A DNA stretch of 60,354 bases from JAZMZS01 sp045120955 (GCA_045120955.1 JBGVFH010000063.1:1-60354); one strand, 5' to 3'; positions 24,921 to 33,477 are shown, numbered from the stretch's first letter. Notes: a model not told the origin generated them from the letters alone. Numbers and translations are program-made.

Positions 24921-25163
24921 TTATTTTACTATAGCAAGGAACTTGAGAATGCAAAGAACTATTCCCACCAAGCTGTATATTTCCATCAAAGAACCGATAA
25001 TTCCAAAGAGGATACCGATGACCGGAATAGATGCGAGAATTCCTATAAGAACTCCGACTACAGCACAAACAACAAGGAAGATAACGAGCTGTACAACGAG
25101 AGATACAACATCCTTTTCTTTGACTTTAAAAGGCAGGGGCCAAATTTTCTTGAGCATATCCAT
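24921..25163 (-). CDS. Small two-helix membrane protein
   Basis: 80 residues: a basic N-terminus (MDMLKKIWPLPFKVKEKD), then two long hydrophobic segments (about 20-45 and 48-77) rich in Val, Ile, Leu and Gly. AGGAGG precedes ATG 25163 at ideal spacing, so it is very likely expressed. Similar small proteins occur in many Clostridia without known function; stress or membrane-modulating roles are possible but not shown here. Confidence 0.75.
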   Translation of the reverse strand: MDMLKKIWPLPFKVKEKDVVSLVVQLVIFLVVCAVVGVLIGILASIPVIGILFGIIGSLMEIYSLVGIVLCILKFLAIVK

Positions 25164-25322
25164 GAGCTAATACCTCCTAATAATATTTGTTTTTACACAT
25201 TTATATTATAAATAAAAAAATGATATTTGTCAACATTTTTACCTTTTTATTGCGTTTTTCTTATGAGAGAGCAGCATGTGCAATATTTGACACCGTACTT
25301 TTAGAAAAACGGGCAATGTGTG

Positions 25323-25351
25323 TTGACATATCGGGAAAAGGGTGGTATACT
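25323..25351 (+). promoter_or_regulatory. Sigma-A promoter for the TM1266/ABC operon
   Basis: Perfect TTGACA (25323-25328), 17-nt spacer, TATACT (25346-25351). Bases 25164-25322 upstream are A/T rich and show no gene. Confidence 0.8.
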
Positions 25352-25357
25352 ATATGC

Positions 25358-25521
25358 GATAATCCCTGTCGTGAGGCGGTATATACCCCCGAGCGGTCGG
25401 TTCTGTCAGATAACTTATCCCCACACATGAGCGTGACCCGAGGCAATAGCTGTACGGAAGCGTGAATTTGCGGTGTGCTTTATCTATAATCATCAGAACG
25501 GCAGGAGACTGCCGTTTTTTC
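25358..25521 (+). promoter_or_regulatory. Structured leader with terminator; candidate riboswitch
   Basis: About 165 nt between the promoter and the first gene. GATAA (25358-25362) can pair with TTATC (25480-25484) as a closing stem; inside it are GG-GGT/ACC-CC (25375-25390), GGTC (25395-25398) with GACC (25435-25438), CACAC (25422-25426) with GTGTG (25473-25477), and ACG-GAAG-CGT (25454-25463). Right after the closing stem comes the terminator ACGGCAG-GAGA-CTGCCGT plus TTTTTT (25498-25520), 17 nt before the start codon. This aptamer-then-terminator layout is typical of riboswitches. I compared it mentally with TPP, cobalamin, FMN, SAM, Moco, THF, ZTP, guanidine and c-di-GMP classes and saw none of their core motifs. 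Confidence 0.6.
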
Positions 25522-25537
25522 TGCTTTAGGAGAGAGT

Positions 25538-25789
25538 ATGAGAAGAATAGCGAGTATAAGTATCATAGTTGAGAGATCGGATTCAACGGAGTACATCAAT
25601 CGGATATTACACGAATATGCGGATATCATAATAGGGCGGATGGGCTTGCCGCTTCGGGAATACGGTATTTCTCTTATCACCTTGTGTGTGATGGGTGACG
25701 AGAGGGAGATAAGTGCGCTCTCGGGTACACTTGGCCGTATTGACGGAGTGAGTGTAAAGGCTTCATACGCCAAAAAAGAAATAGAATAG
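25538..25789 (+). CDS. TM1266-type putative regulator of the iron-only hydrogenase system
   Basis: 83 residues, a small ACT/NikR-C-like alpha-beta fold: strand IASISIIVER, helix STEYINRILHEYADIIIGRMGLPL, strands GISLITLCVMGD, helix EISALSGTLGRIDG, strand VSVKASYAKK. This matches the TM1266 family, which is linked by gene neighbourhood to [FeFe]-hydrogenase maturation but has no proven function. AGGAGAG precedes ATG 25538. It is the first gene behind the structured leader and is followed after 10 nt by the ABC-transporter binding protein, so it may sense or respond to the imported compound. Confidence 0.75.
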   Translation: MRRIASISIIVERSDSTEYINRILHEYADIIIGRMGLPLREYGISLITLCVMGDEREISALSGTLGRIDGVSVKASYAKKEIE

Positions 25790-25799
25790 GAGAAAAACA

Positions 25800-26855
25800 A
25801 TGAAAAGAAACAAATTGACAGCTGTTATATGCATGATACTGTGTATGCTCATGCTTGTATCATGTGCGCAGACGACCGGCACAAACGGCACAGAGAGCTC
25901 CACCGAGACGGGAACCGGCACTGACACGGGTGCGGTTGATGAATACAAGGGAGCCGAGATAAAGATAGCGACCCTCAACGGACCTACGACCATCGCTGTT
26001 CTCGGCCTTCTTAAAGGGGATGCAGCAAAGGACAGCAAAAACACATATGTGTACGACCAGATATATGCGTCTGCCGATGCTTTCGCTCCTCAGCTTCTCA
26101 AGGGCGAGATAGACGCAGCGATCATTCCCTGTAATGCGGCGGCTACCCTTCACAAAAACAGCGGCGGCAAAATTCAGATAGCTGCTGTAAATAATCTCGG
26201 TGTGCTTTACATTCTTGAAAAAGGAAACAGCATAAACAGTATAGCAGACCTGAAGGGCAAAACCGTCGTAACGACGGGAGCAGGTACCACACCTCAGTAT
26301 TCTCTTGAATACGTACTGAGCAAAAACGGACTGAGCGCAGGCACGGACGTTACAGTAGAATACAAGAGCGAGGCATCGGAGGTGCTTGCAGCACTGAAGC
26401 AGGGAAAGGCGGATATTGCCATGCTTCCCCAGCCTGCCGCAACCAACGCAACAAAGGCTGTAGAAGGGCTGAGGATTGCGCTTGATCTCAATGCTGAGTG
26501 GAGCAAGATCGAAGACAAGGCGGCGCTTGTAACGGGCGTTCTTGTCGTAAATACAGAATTCGCAAAGCAAAATCCCAAGGCAGTAGAAACCTTGCTTTCG
26601 GACTACCGTGCATCATGCGAGATGACATCTACAGCGCTTGACACAGTAGCTTCATATGTAGTCGATCTCGGTATCGGCGGAATTTCCAATGCGGAGATCG
26701 CAAAGACCGCAATTCCGCTGTGCAACATCAAGTATATGGACGGCGAGGAGATGAAGAGTGCGGTCAGCGGCTATCTCTCTATCCTTTATGAGTCAAACCC
26801 CGCATCTGTCGGAGGGGAGCTTCCCGCAGACAGCCTTTACTATATTGCAAAGTAA
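25800..26855 (+). CDS. NitT/TauT-type ABC transporter substrate-binding lipoprotein
   Basis: 351 residues. Lipobox LVSC (Cys near 22), then a Thr/Gly/Glu-rich linker (about 25-45), then a type II binding fold of the NMT1/SsuA class: IKIATLNGPTTIAVLGLL, SADAFAPQLLKGEIDAAIIP, SIADLKGKTVVTTGAGTTPQ, and LKQGKADIAMLPQPAA. It delivers a small organic ligand to the permease encoded downstream. The class covers thiamine precursors, sulfonates, riboflavin and others; the ligand is not evident. Operon context ties it to the TM1266-type regulator and to the structured leader. Confidence 0.88.
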   Translation: MKRNKLTAVICMILCMLMLVSCAQTTGTNGTESSTETGTGTDTGAVDEYKGAEIKIATLNGPTTIAVLGLLKGDAAKDSKNTYVYDQIYASADAFAPQLLKGEIDAAIIPCNAAATLHKNSGGKIQIAAVNNLGVLYILEKGNSINSIADLKGKTVVTTGAGTTPQYSLEYVLSKNGLSAGTDVTVEYKSEASEVLAALKQGKADIAMLPQPAATNATKAVEGLRIALDLNAEWSKIEDKAALVTGVLVVNTEFAKQNPKAVETLLSDYRASCEMTSTALDTVASYVVDLGIGGISNAEIAKTAIPLCNIKYMDGEEMKSAVSGYLSILYESNPASVGGELPADSLYYIAK

Positions 26856-26880
26856 AATAATTCGATGATCGGACATTGAG

Positions 26881-27651
26881 ATGAAAAAAAATACACACCA
26901 ACACAAAAAAATGCTTTATACAGTGGTAGCGGCTGTGTTTTGGATATTGGTATGGCAGGCGGTGTCGATGCTCTACGACATGGACTTTGTTCTGCCTTCC
27001 CCGCTCAAGACGCTGTCGGTACTTGTACAGAATATAGCAAAAGCACGATTTTGGTCGGCGATACTGTTTAGTGTCAGCCGTATATTGCTCGGCTTTTTGC
27101 TTTCATGCAGTGTCGGCGTGGCGCTTGCCCTGCTGAGCATAAGGCTAAAGGCTGTAAAGGTACTTTTTGACCCTTTTTGCTCTGTAGTGAGAGCCGTTCC
27201 CGTGGCGAGCTTTATCATTTTGGTGCTTGTTATCTTTTCGTCAAAATATGTTTCTGTCGTTATATCCTTTCTCATGGGCTTTCCCGTGATATACTCGACC
27301 CTTCAGAAGGGAATAGACGCATCCCCCGAGCCTCTGCTAGAGGCGGCTGATGTATTTTGTATGGGATATTTCAAAAAGCTAAGGTATATATATTTTCCTC
27401 ATCTTTTGCCGTATACTGCAAGCGCGCTTTCGGTGTCGGCGGGATTGTGCTTTAAAAGCGGAATTGCCGCAGAGGTAATAGGTTATCCGTCAGGCAGCGT
27501 CGGTGAGGCAATGTATCTGTCAAAGATCGGCTTTGATATGCCGGGGCTGCTTTCATACACGGCGGTCATCGTGGTAATAAGCGTGCTGTGCGAAAAGGCT
27601 ATCATGCTGATCTGCAGAATGCCGGGTACGAGAGGAGAGGCGGTAAAATGA
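26881..27651 (+). CDS. NitT/TauT-type ABC transporter permease
   Basis: 256 residues, about six membrane segments of the BPD_transp_1 family. The EAA loop appears as LLEAADVFCMGYFKKLRYIYFP-like residues near 150-172, preceded by the RAVPVASFIILVLVIF signature. The stop TGA overlaps the ATG of the ATPase gene (ATGA at 27648-27651), so translation of the two is coupled. The ribosome binding site (TTGAG) is weak, which fits coupling to the upstream gene. Confidence 0.9.
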   Translation: MKKNTHQHKKMLYTVVAAVFWILVWQAVSMLYDMDFVLPSPLKTLSVLVQNIAKARFWSAILFSVSRILLGFLLSCSVGVALALLSIRLKAVKVLFDPFCSVVRAVPVASFIILVLVIFSSKYVSVVISFLMGFPVIYSTLQKGIDASPEPLLEAADVFCMGYFKKLRYIYFPHLLPYTASALSVSAGLCFKSGIAAEVIGYPSGSVGEAMYLSKIGFDMPGLLSYTAVIVVISVLCEKAIMLICRMPGTRGEAVK

Positions 27652-28241
27652 AAAACTCTGTTTCTCTGAAAAACATAAAAAAGAGCTTTAACGGTATGAG
27701 CGTGCTTGACGGCTTTAGCGCTGAGATCACCGAAAACACCGCCTTTATGGGGCGTTCGGGCAAAGGAAAAACCACGCTTGCGAGGATCATCATGAATTTG
27801 ACGGATGCCGACAGCGGAGAGGTGACGTTTGGCAGAGAGCCGAAATTCTCCGCAGTTTTTCAGGAGGACAGGCTTTTTGAGGACTTTAGCGCTGTAGACA
27901 ATGTAACTGCCGTATGCGGCAGAGGAATGTCAAGAGCCGAGGCAAAAAAACGAGCCGTTGAACTGCTCGATGAGTTGCTCATTGATGAGCAAGAGAGAAA
28001 AAAGGCCGTGCACAGCTACTCGGGCGGTATGAAGCGCCGTGTTGCTATTGCGAGAGCCTTGCTTTCAGATTCAAATATACTCATACTTGACGAAACATTC
28101 AAGGGGCTTGACGAAGAGACTCGTGAGCAGACTGCCTCAGTTATCCGCAAGTATGCCATGGGTAAGCTTGTTATTCTTATCACACATGACATACACGAGG
28201 CGGAATTGCTCGGTATAGAGCATGTGATCGCATTAGAATAA
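27648..28241 (+). CDS. NitT/TauT-type ABC transporter ATP-binding protein
   Basis: 197 residues, a short member (usual length 230-260). Walker A GRSGKGKTT, Q-loop VFQEDRLFE, signature YSGGMKRR, Walker B ILILDETFKGLDEE and switch His in ILITHDIHEAE are all present. The shortening is in the region after the switch His, where only LLGIEHVIALE remains, so the nucleotide-binding core is intact. It starts inside the permease stop codon. GAGAGG lies upstream. Confidence 0.92.
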   Translation: MKNSVSLKNIKKSFNGMSVLDGFSAEITENTAFMGRSGKGKTTLARIIMNLTDADSGEVTFGREPKFSAVFQEDRLFEDFSAVDNVTAVCGRGMSRAEAKKRAVELLDELLIDEQERKKAVHSYSGGMKRRVAIARALLSDSNILILDETFKGLDEETREQTASVIRKYAMGKLVILITHDIHEAELLGIEHVIALE

Positions 28242-28266
28242 AAACGGGGAAATTTTCCCCGTTTTT
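28241..28266 (+). terminator. Intrinsic terminator of the TM1266/ABC operon
   Basis: AAAACGGGGAAA and TTTTCCCCGTTTTT form a nearly perfect stem; it overlaps the stop codon of the ATPase gene. Confidence 0.85.
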
Positions 28267-28273
28267 ATTTATA

Positions 28274-29419
28274 TTATTTGTTTTCGCTTTTCTTAGCGAA
28301 TGCCTTGTCTGCCATGCCTGCATAGAGTGAGAATTTCTTGATCTCCTCAGGGTCATATGGGCGGTAGTTAGGACGGAGCAGGTCGTGCTGCCATTTTGTC
28401 ATTTCGAGCTTCTCGCCATTTGCATAACGCTTCCAGCATGCTTCCCACGGCTCATGTCCCTTGAACTTGCCGTTGACAAATCCCCAGTTGAACACACCTA
28501 CATTGTTATTGTAGTAGAGTGGAAGGTGTGTGGCTACATTGTTGAACTGAACTCTGTGCAGCCATTCTGTGTTGAGCATAGGGCGATCATACTCACGAAG
28601 GAACTCAATTACTCTGACAGAATGGTCGAGAGACCCGTAGTCATGGTAGCTTATAATATCGGAGAGCTCTATGGCAGTAGTCTCTTCCTCTGTGAGAATG
28701 TTTGACTTAGGTATTCTCCATACATCAGCACAGAGAGGCTGAATAGGATCATGTGAACGGAATATCTCAAAGGCACGCTTCATATGGGGAACGCTGAGAG
28801 TTCCTCTTGCAGAGTTGCCGGGCTCGTTCCATATATTCCATACGATAACTCTCTCATCCTTTGCATAGCGACTTGCAAGATCTTCACAGTATTCGTAGAA
28901 CTTCTCTGCAAGCTCAGGCTCGTCGACAGGGCTGTATAAAGGTGCGGGGGTAGCAGGAGCTGCGGCGGTAGCAGGAGCTGCAGTGGTAACAACGGGATCT
29001 GTGCAGGGAAAAATTCCCGGTATCATCCTGGCATCGACCTTAAACGATCCGTGAAACACTCCTGTCTTTATCTCGCCGAATTCCGGCTTCTTTTTCGGTC
29101 TGCCACCGTCGCTGATAAGAACGAACAAAACTCCGAGACCGTTTTCATGACATATAGAGAGAAATTCCTCTACATTTTTCAGAAAGCTCTCACGCTGATA
29201 CATCCAAACATCAAATGCGAGGAACTGTCTGACCGCATTGAAGCCTATCTGCTTTGCAAGAGCAAGCTCACGGCGCATCGTTTCTACCTTTTCTTCGTGT
29301 TTGTATTCCTGCCACATCTCTACCCAACCCGAACAATCAGAGGGCACATAGTTAAAACCGCGTATCCAAGGGCGTGAATTATACCATTCCCACGCCTTTT
29401 CATTTGACCATTTTTCCAT
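28274..29419 (-). CDS. Clan-A-type glycoside hydrolase (beta-glycanase-like)
   Basis: 381 residues with no signal peptide. A TIM-barrel glycosidase of clan GH-A: RGFNYVPS near the start, acid/base Glu in IVWNIWNEPG (about residues 193-202) and nucleophile Glu in RPMLNTEWLHR (about 282-292). Relatives are often annotated as 1,4-beta-xylanase or GH5-like. An Ala/Pro/Thr-rich insert (about residues 145-162) built from a duplicated 18-bp unit lies before the acid/base strand. AAAGGAG precedes ATG 29419. A cytoplasmic location suggests action on imported oligosaccharides; the substrate is not determined by the sequence. Confidence 0.8.
   Translation of the reverse strand: MEKWSNEKAWEWYNSRPWIRGFNYVPSDCSGWVEMWQEYKHEEKVETMRRELALAKQIGFNAVRQFLAFDVWMYQRESFLKNVEEFLSICHENGLGVLFVLISDGGRPKKKPEFGEIKTGVFHGSFKVDARMIPGIFPCTDPVVTTAAPATAAAPATPAPLYSPVDEPELAEKFYEYCEDLASRYAKDERVIVWNIWNEPGNSARGTLSVPHMKRAFEIFRSHDPIQPLCADVWRIPKSNILTEEETTAIELSDIISYHDYGSLDHSVRVIEFLREYDRPMLNTEWLHRVQFNNVATHLPLYYNNNVGVFNWGFVNGKFKGHEPWEACWKRYANGEKLEMTKWQHDLLRPNYRPYDPEEIKKFSLYAGMADKAFAKKSENK
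28950..28985 (-). repeat. Tandem 18-bp repeat within the glycosidase gene
   Basis: Two copies of an 18-bp unit (GTAGCAGGAGCTGCGGCG on the + strand, second copy ending CAGTG) at 28950-28967 and 28968-28985. They keep the frame and encode alternating Ala, Pro and Thr, typical of a flexible linker. Confidence 0.75.
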
Positions 29420-29465
29420 TTTGAGTCTCCTTTATAAAAAGTTGTTTATTTTTTATGTTATTTAT

Positions 29466-29494
29466 ATTTTACAATAATGCACATAAAAAGTAAA
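29466..29494 (-). promoter_or_regulatory. Probable promoter of the glycosidase gene
   Basis: Minus strand TTTACT, 17-nt spacer, TAAAAT in an A/T-rich region 29420-29590. Confidence 0.4.
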
Positions 29495-29591
29495 CTGCTT
29501 TTTGCTGTTTTAATGTAATAAATATATTGTATCGGCAATAAAAATACAATAAAAAGCATGATGCTGTTGTTTTTATGTTTCTGTAGCGGAA

Positions 29592-29632
29592 CAAAAACCC
29601 CTCTGCTCTTGTGTATAAGGGCGGAGGGGTTT
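29592..29632 (-). terminator. Terminator at the end of the rsgA operon
   Basis: On the minus strand a 16-bp stem (AAACCCCTCYGC-type arms, 29595-29610 with 29617-29632, loop of 6) followed by TTTTTGT, 13 nt after the rsgA stop. Confidence 0.8.
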
Positions 29633-29644
29633 AAACAAGTTTTT

Positions 29645-30553
29645 TTATTTGTATTTCTTGTTTTTGAATTCGTCATATATGGCACAATAGCTGTCATGTC
29701 GGCTTTTTGATATTTCTCCCCGTTTGACAGCTTCTACGATCTTGCAGCCTTCTTCTTTTTTGTGGGTGCATTTTGTATATTTACATTCACCTATGTAGTC
29801 ATAAAACTCGGAAAAGCACGCCGCAAGGTTTTCAAATTCGAAAAAGTCAAAGTGGACAAAATCGAGCAGACCAAACCCCGGCGTGTCTGCGAGGAGTGCT
29901 GTCTTTGAGCCGATTGTCACAGGGTAAAGCTCCACGTGCCGTGTCGTGTGCCTGCCTCTCTCTATTTTTCGGCTGATGTCGCTTGTTTTCAGCGACAAGC
30001 TCGGAAACAGAAAATTCATACAGGTGGACTTGCCTACTCCTGAGGCACCCGCAAAGGCGGCGCATTTACCGGGTAAAAGCTTGTTTGTAAACTCTGCAAA
30101 TTCTTCCATGCCGCTGCCGTCAACAGAGCTCAGAGAAAATGCGTGGTATCCCGCCTTTTTATAAATATTGCAATATTGTGCCGCCTTTTCCGTGTCAATA
30201 TCGCTTTTTGTCACGACGATAACAGGCTCTATAGAGTTGTGCTCACATATTGCGCACATTTTGTCTATGTTGAGCAGAGAGGGCTCCGGCTTTGTAGCCG
30301 CAAAGGTGATAAACATTACATCAATATTTGAAAGCGGGGGACGGATGAGGCAATTTTTGCGCTCGCATATGCTGTCGATAAACATTCCGTCTCCGTCGGC
30401 TCTGACACAGACAAGATCACCTACCGTGGGGGTCATGTCCTTGTGTCTCAGCACCCCCCTTGCACGGCAAGTGAGCGTCTTTGAGTCATCGCTCAAAATT
30501 TCATACAGACCGCCAAGCCCCTTGATTATTCTTCCGTTTATTGTTTGGCTCAT
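29645..30553 (-). CDS. rsgA: Ribosome small-subunit-dependent GTPase A
   Basis: 302 residues. Circularly permuted GTPase order is clear: an OB-fold (1-75), then G4 VIVVTKSD, then G1 GASGVGKST, then G3 DTPGF, and a C-terminal zinc motif with CKYTKCTHKKEEGCKI ligands. It acts in late maturation of the 30S subunit. It is the last gene of the minus-strand housekeeping operon, 27 nt after the kinase gene, the arrangement usual in Firmicutes, where rpe and thiN often follow; here a terminator follows instead. Confidence 0.95.
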   Translation of the reverse strand: MSQTINGRIIKGLGGLYEILSDDSKTLTCRARGVLRHKDMTPTVGDLVCVRADGDGMFIDSICERKNCLIRPPLSNIDVMFITFAATKPEPSLLNIDKMCAICEHNSIEPVIVVTKSDIDTEKAAQYCNIYKKAGYHAFSLSSVDGSGMEEFAEFTNKLLPGKCAAFAGASGVGKSTCMNFLFPSLSLKTSDISRKIERGRHTTRHVELYPVTIGSKTALLADTPGFGLLDFVHFDFFEFENLAACFSEFYDYIGECKYTKCTHKKEEGCKIVEAVKRGEISKSRHDSYCAIYDEFKNKKYK

Positions 30554-30580
30554 CTTTCACCTTTTCTTTGTTTGAGTTTT

Positions 30581-32671
30581 TTACGGTGTCGGTCCTTTGC
30601 TGATGGTGATATTGACTACCGTTCCTTGCGGCACTTCCGTATTTGCCTCTTCACTTTGATTTGCGACAAGTCCTATCTCCACAGTGCTTGAATACTGATT
30701 TGAAACAGTTCCGACGTTGAGTGACGCATTTTTCAGAGCATCTATTGCCTGCTGTTGAGTCATGCCCCTCAGGTCAGGCACCGTGACAAGCGTAGCCGCA
30801 CCTGCGCTTACATACAGAGTGATGGTGTCGCCTCGGTTGACCTTTACTTTTGCCTCGGGGCTTGTCGAACATATAACGCCTTCGGGATAGATGTTGTTGT
30901 TGACAGATTCCGTCTTTATCACAAAATCAAGTTCGTATGACTGAAGCTTTGCTATAGCGGCATCGAGCGTGCTCTCGGTGACATCTATCATATACATACT
31001 GTCTCCCGAAACTTCACCGTCAAGTCCGCCGCTGATGACAAGGTCGATAGAAGTGACACCCGACGCTACCTTCTCTCCTGTCGGTATTGACTGCTCGAGC
31101 ACAAGTCCCGCTTCATAATCTATAGATTGGATGCGTGTTATGTTTCCTATCTTCAGCCCCGCATCGGTCAGAAGCTTGTATGCTTGCTCCTCCGTGCGGT
31201 TTTTCTTTTGTGAGTCATAGACAAGGTTTGGTACGGACACGTAGTCTATCTGCTCTCCCTCGGAGACGATAAGAGTTATCGTATCTCCCTTGTTTACAAG
31301 CTCCTTGGGAGCAGGGTCCGTTGTGATAAGATAGCCCTCTTCTATTGCATCGTCTGAGCGTTTTACCTGTGTTATCTTCAGATCAAAATTAAGATTGCTT
31401 ATCTCTGCTATCGCTTCGTTTAGGCTGTAATAGCGCAAGTCAGGCATCTCCATCTGTTCCCGACCTATAGATATGGTGAGAGTTATCTCGGATGCTTTTA
31501 TCTTTCGGATGAGGTTGGGTGCTACAGATTGTTCAAGAACAAAGCCGCTGTCAAACTCGTCCGAATATTCATATTCAATGTTGACCTTTGAGAATTTTTC
31601 TTTTATCGACTGTTCAAGCTCTTCGTTGTAGAAAAGAGATACATAACTCTCAACCTTGAATTCATCCTCGTTTTTCGCCGGATTGATGAAGAGCACGTTT
31701 ATCATGTACACAGCCGCAATTATCAAAGCAACGATAAATGCGCAAGCCGCACCGAGAATTATCGGAAACATCGAGGTTCCGCCGTGCTCCTTGGTCTTGC
31801 CGTTTTTCCTTTTGAGTCTGAGTGATGTGCCGGGATTTTTTTTCAGGCGCATAACACATGAAAGCATCTCGGATGCCGTCTGAAATCTCTCGGCAGGGGT
31901 GCGCTTCATCGCTTTTACGATGAGCTGTTCAAGTCCTTCGGGAATTCTTTTGTCGAGCTGTCTGGGCAGTACGGGGTCCTCTTTTATATGCATAAGTGCG
32001 ATAGATACAGAGTTGTCTCCGTCATAGGGAAGCACGCCTGTCGCCATCTCATACAAAAGTGCACCCAGAGAATAGATGTCCGTGCGGCTGTCGACTTTTT
32101 TTCCGCTTGCCTGCTCGGGACTGATGTAGTAGACTGTGCCGATAGCCTTGTCCTCCATCGTAACTGTCTCGGCGCTCGGCAGCTTTGCAATGCCGAAGTC
32201 TGTGACCTTTATCTGACCGTTCGGCATCAGCATGATGTTCTGCGGTTTTATGTCTCTGTGAATGATCCCCTTGCTGTGAGCGTGCTCGAGTGCACGCAGT
32301 ATCTGCTCTGCACAGCTGACGACCTCGCTTACCTCAAGTCTGCCGCCTCTTTTTTTCATGTATTCCTTGAGCGTGATACCTTCAAGATATTCCATGACAA
32401 AATATTTGAGAGTGCCCGAGACGCTGACATCGTATATTTTTACTATGTTTTCGTGCTCCAGCAGTACAACTGCCTTTGACTCGTTTTCAAATCTTATGAC
32501 ATTGGTTGGGTCCTTTGCCATGTCTTCACGCAGCATCTTTACGGCAACTGAGCGTCCGTAGCTGAGGTCTGTCGCTTTGAATACTACAGCCATTCCGCCC
32601 AGACCTATGATCTTTTCTATTCGGTATCTGTTGTCAAATACCTTTCCTATATATTTATTGTACGTTTCCAT
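30581..32671 (-). CDS. pknB: Membrane Ser/Thr protein kinase with PASTA domains
   Basis: 696 residues. Kinase domain about 13-270 with glycine loop IGLGGMAVVFKA, VAVKML Lys, HRDIKPQN catalytic loop and DFGIA. One membrane helix near 302-330 (PIILGAACAFIVALIIAAVY) and about five extracellular PASTA-like units (about 345-696; e.g. MEMPDLRYYSLNEAI, VSVPNLVYDSQ, VTVPDLRGMTQQQAI), which bind muropeptides or lipid II. It is the PrkC/Stk1 class that links cell-wall status to growth, division and spore germination. CGGAGG precedes ATG 32671. Its antagonist phosphatase is encoded 47 nt upstream. Confidence 0.95.
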   Translation of the reverse strand: METYNKYIGKVFDNRYRIEKIIGLGGMAVVFKATDLSYGRSVAVKMLREDMAKDPTNVIRFENESKAVVLLEHENIVKIYDVSVSGTLKYFVMEYLEGITLKEYMKKRGGRLEVSEVVSCAEQILRALEHAHSKGIIHRDIKPQNIMLMPNGQIKVTDFGIAKLPSAETVTMEDKAIGTVYYISPEQASGKKVDSRTDIYSLGALLYEMATGVLPYDGDNSVSIALMHIKEDPVLPRQLDKRIPEGLEQLIVKAMKRTPAERFQTASEMLSCVMRLKKNPGTSLRLKRKNGKTKEHGGTSMFPIILGAACAFIVALIIAAVYMINVLFINPAKNEDEFKVESYVSLFYNEELEQSIKEKFSKVNIEYEYSDEFDSGFVLEQSVAPNLIRKIKASEITLTISIGREQMEMPDLRYYSLNEAIAEISNLNFDLKITQVKRSDDAIEEGYLITTDPAPKELVNKGDTITLIVSEGEQIDYVSVPNLVYDSQKKNRTEEQAYKLLTDAGLKIGNITRIQSIDYEAGLVLEQSIPTGEKVASGVTSIDLVISGGLDGEVSGDSMYMIDVTESTLDAAIAKLQSYELDFVIKTESVNNNIYPEGVICSTSPEAKVKVNRGDTITLYVSAGAATLVTVPDLRGMTQQQAIDALKNASLNVGTVSNQYSSTVEIGLVANQSEEANTEVPQGTVVNITISKGPTP

Positions 32672-32718
32672 ACTTCCTCCGAAATATACAAGTATTCTTA
32701 TATTATGCGTACAACGCT

Positions 32719-33474
32719 TTAGGGTCTGACGAGTATGGCGGTAATGTTGTCCGAGCCGCCGTTTTCGTTTGCCGTGTCGATAAGCTTATCTACGGTGTCC
32801 TTTGCACAGCAGCCTTGCGATATTATATCAAAGATCCCGCTGTTATCTACATGATTTGTTAAACCGTCGGTGCAGAGAAGCACGCACATCCCTTCTGACT
32901 CAGCCACGAATGTGTCAGCCTCAATGCTTTCGCTCGTACCCACAGCTCTTGTGATTATGCTCTTGTTTGCGTTCGTTTTTGCCTCTTCCTCGGTTATCTC
33001 TCCTATATCGATAAGGTACTGAACATAGGAATGGTCATGCGATATTTGCTTTATCTCAGAGTCGGAGATAAGGTATACACGGCTGTCTCCGATATTTATT
33101 GTGTAAATATACGGGCCGTTTATAAGTACAGCGGCGAGCGTCGTTCCCATGCCGTGCAACTCCTCATTTTCGGCAGCTGCATCAAAAACAGCGGTGTTTG
33201 CGACATCTGCCGCCTTGCACAGCACGTTGAAAAGCTGTGTTTTTGTAGCGTCTATCGTCTGCGTTTGACTGTCAAGCTTTGCCGTAAGCGTTTCGCACAC
33301 AACGGTCTTGAACTTTTCACAGGCGATACGGCTGGCAGTCTCTCCCCCTGCGTGTCCGCCCATTCCGTCGAAAACAGCACAGAGAATTGCTTTATCGCCA
33401 AGCTCACAGATACAAAAGCTGTCCTGATTTGCTTTCCTTTTTCTCCCTATATCAGTATTTCCGAAAAAATCCAT
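32719..33474 (-). CDS. prpC: PP2C-type Ser/Thr phosphatase
   Basis: 251 residues, cytoplasmic. PP2C metal and catalytic motifs: RKANQDSF, AVFDGMGGHAGGE, TINIGDSRVYL, LLCTDGLTNHV and GSDNITAILV. It removes phosphates placed by the PASTA kinase next door, the standard prpC-prkC pairing. Its ATG lies 3 nt after the rlmN stop, so the genes are tightly coupled. Confidence 0.95.
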   Translation of the reverse strand: MDFFGNTDIGRKRKANQDSFCICELGDKAILCAVFDGMGGHAGGETASRIACEKFKTVVCETLTAKLDSQTQTIDATKTQLFNVLCKAADVANTAVFDAAAENEELHGMGTTLAAVLINGPYIYTINIGDSRVYLISDSEIKQISHDHSYVQYLIDIGEITEEEAKTNANKSIITRAVGTSESIEADTFVAESEGMCVLLCTDGLTNHVDNSGIFDIISQGCCAKDTVDKLIDTANENGGSDNITAILVRP

Positions 33475-33477
33475 TTT

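Noticed and set aside
25358..25521. TPP or cobalamin riboswitch
   Set aside because: The CAGGAGACTGCC near the end looks like part of a B12 box, but it is just the terminator arm and loop, and no other cobalamin core element is present. The TPP CTGAGA and distal core motifs are absent.
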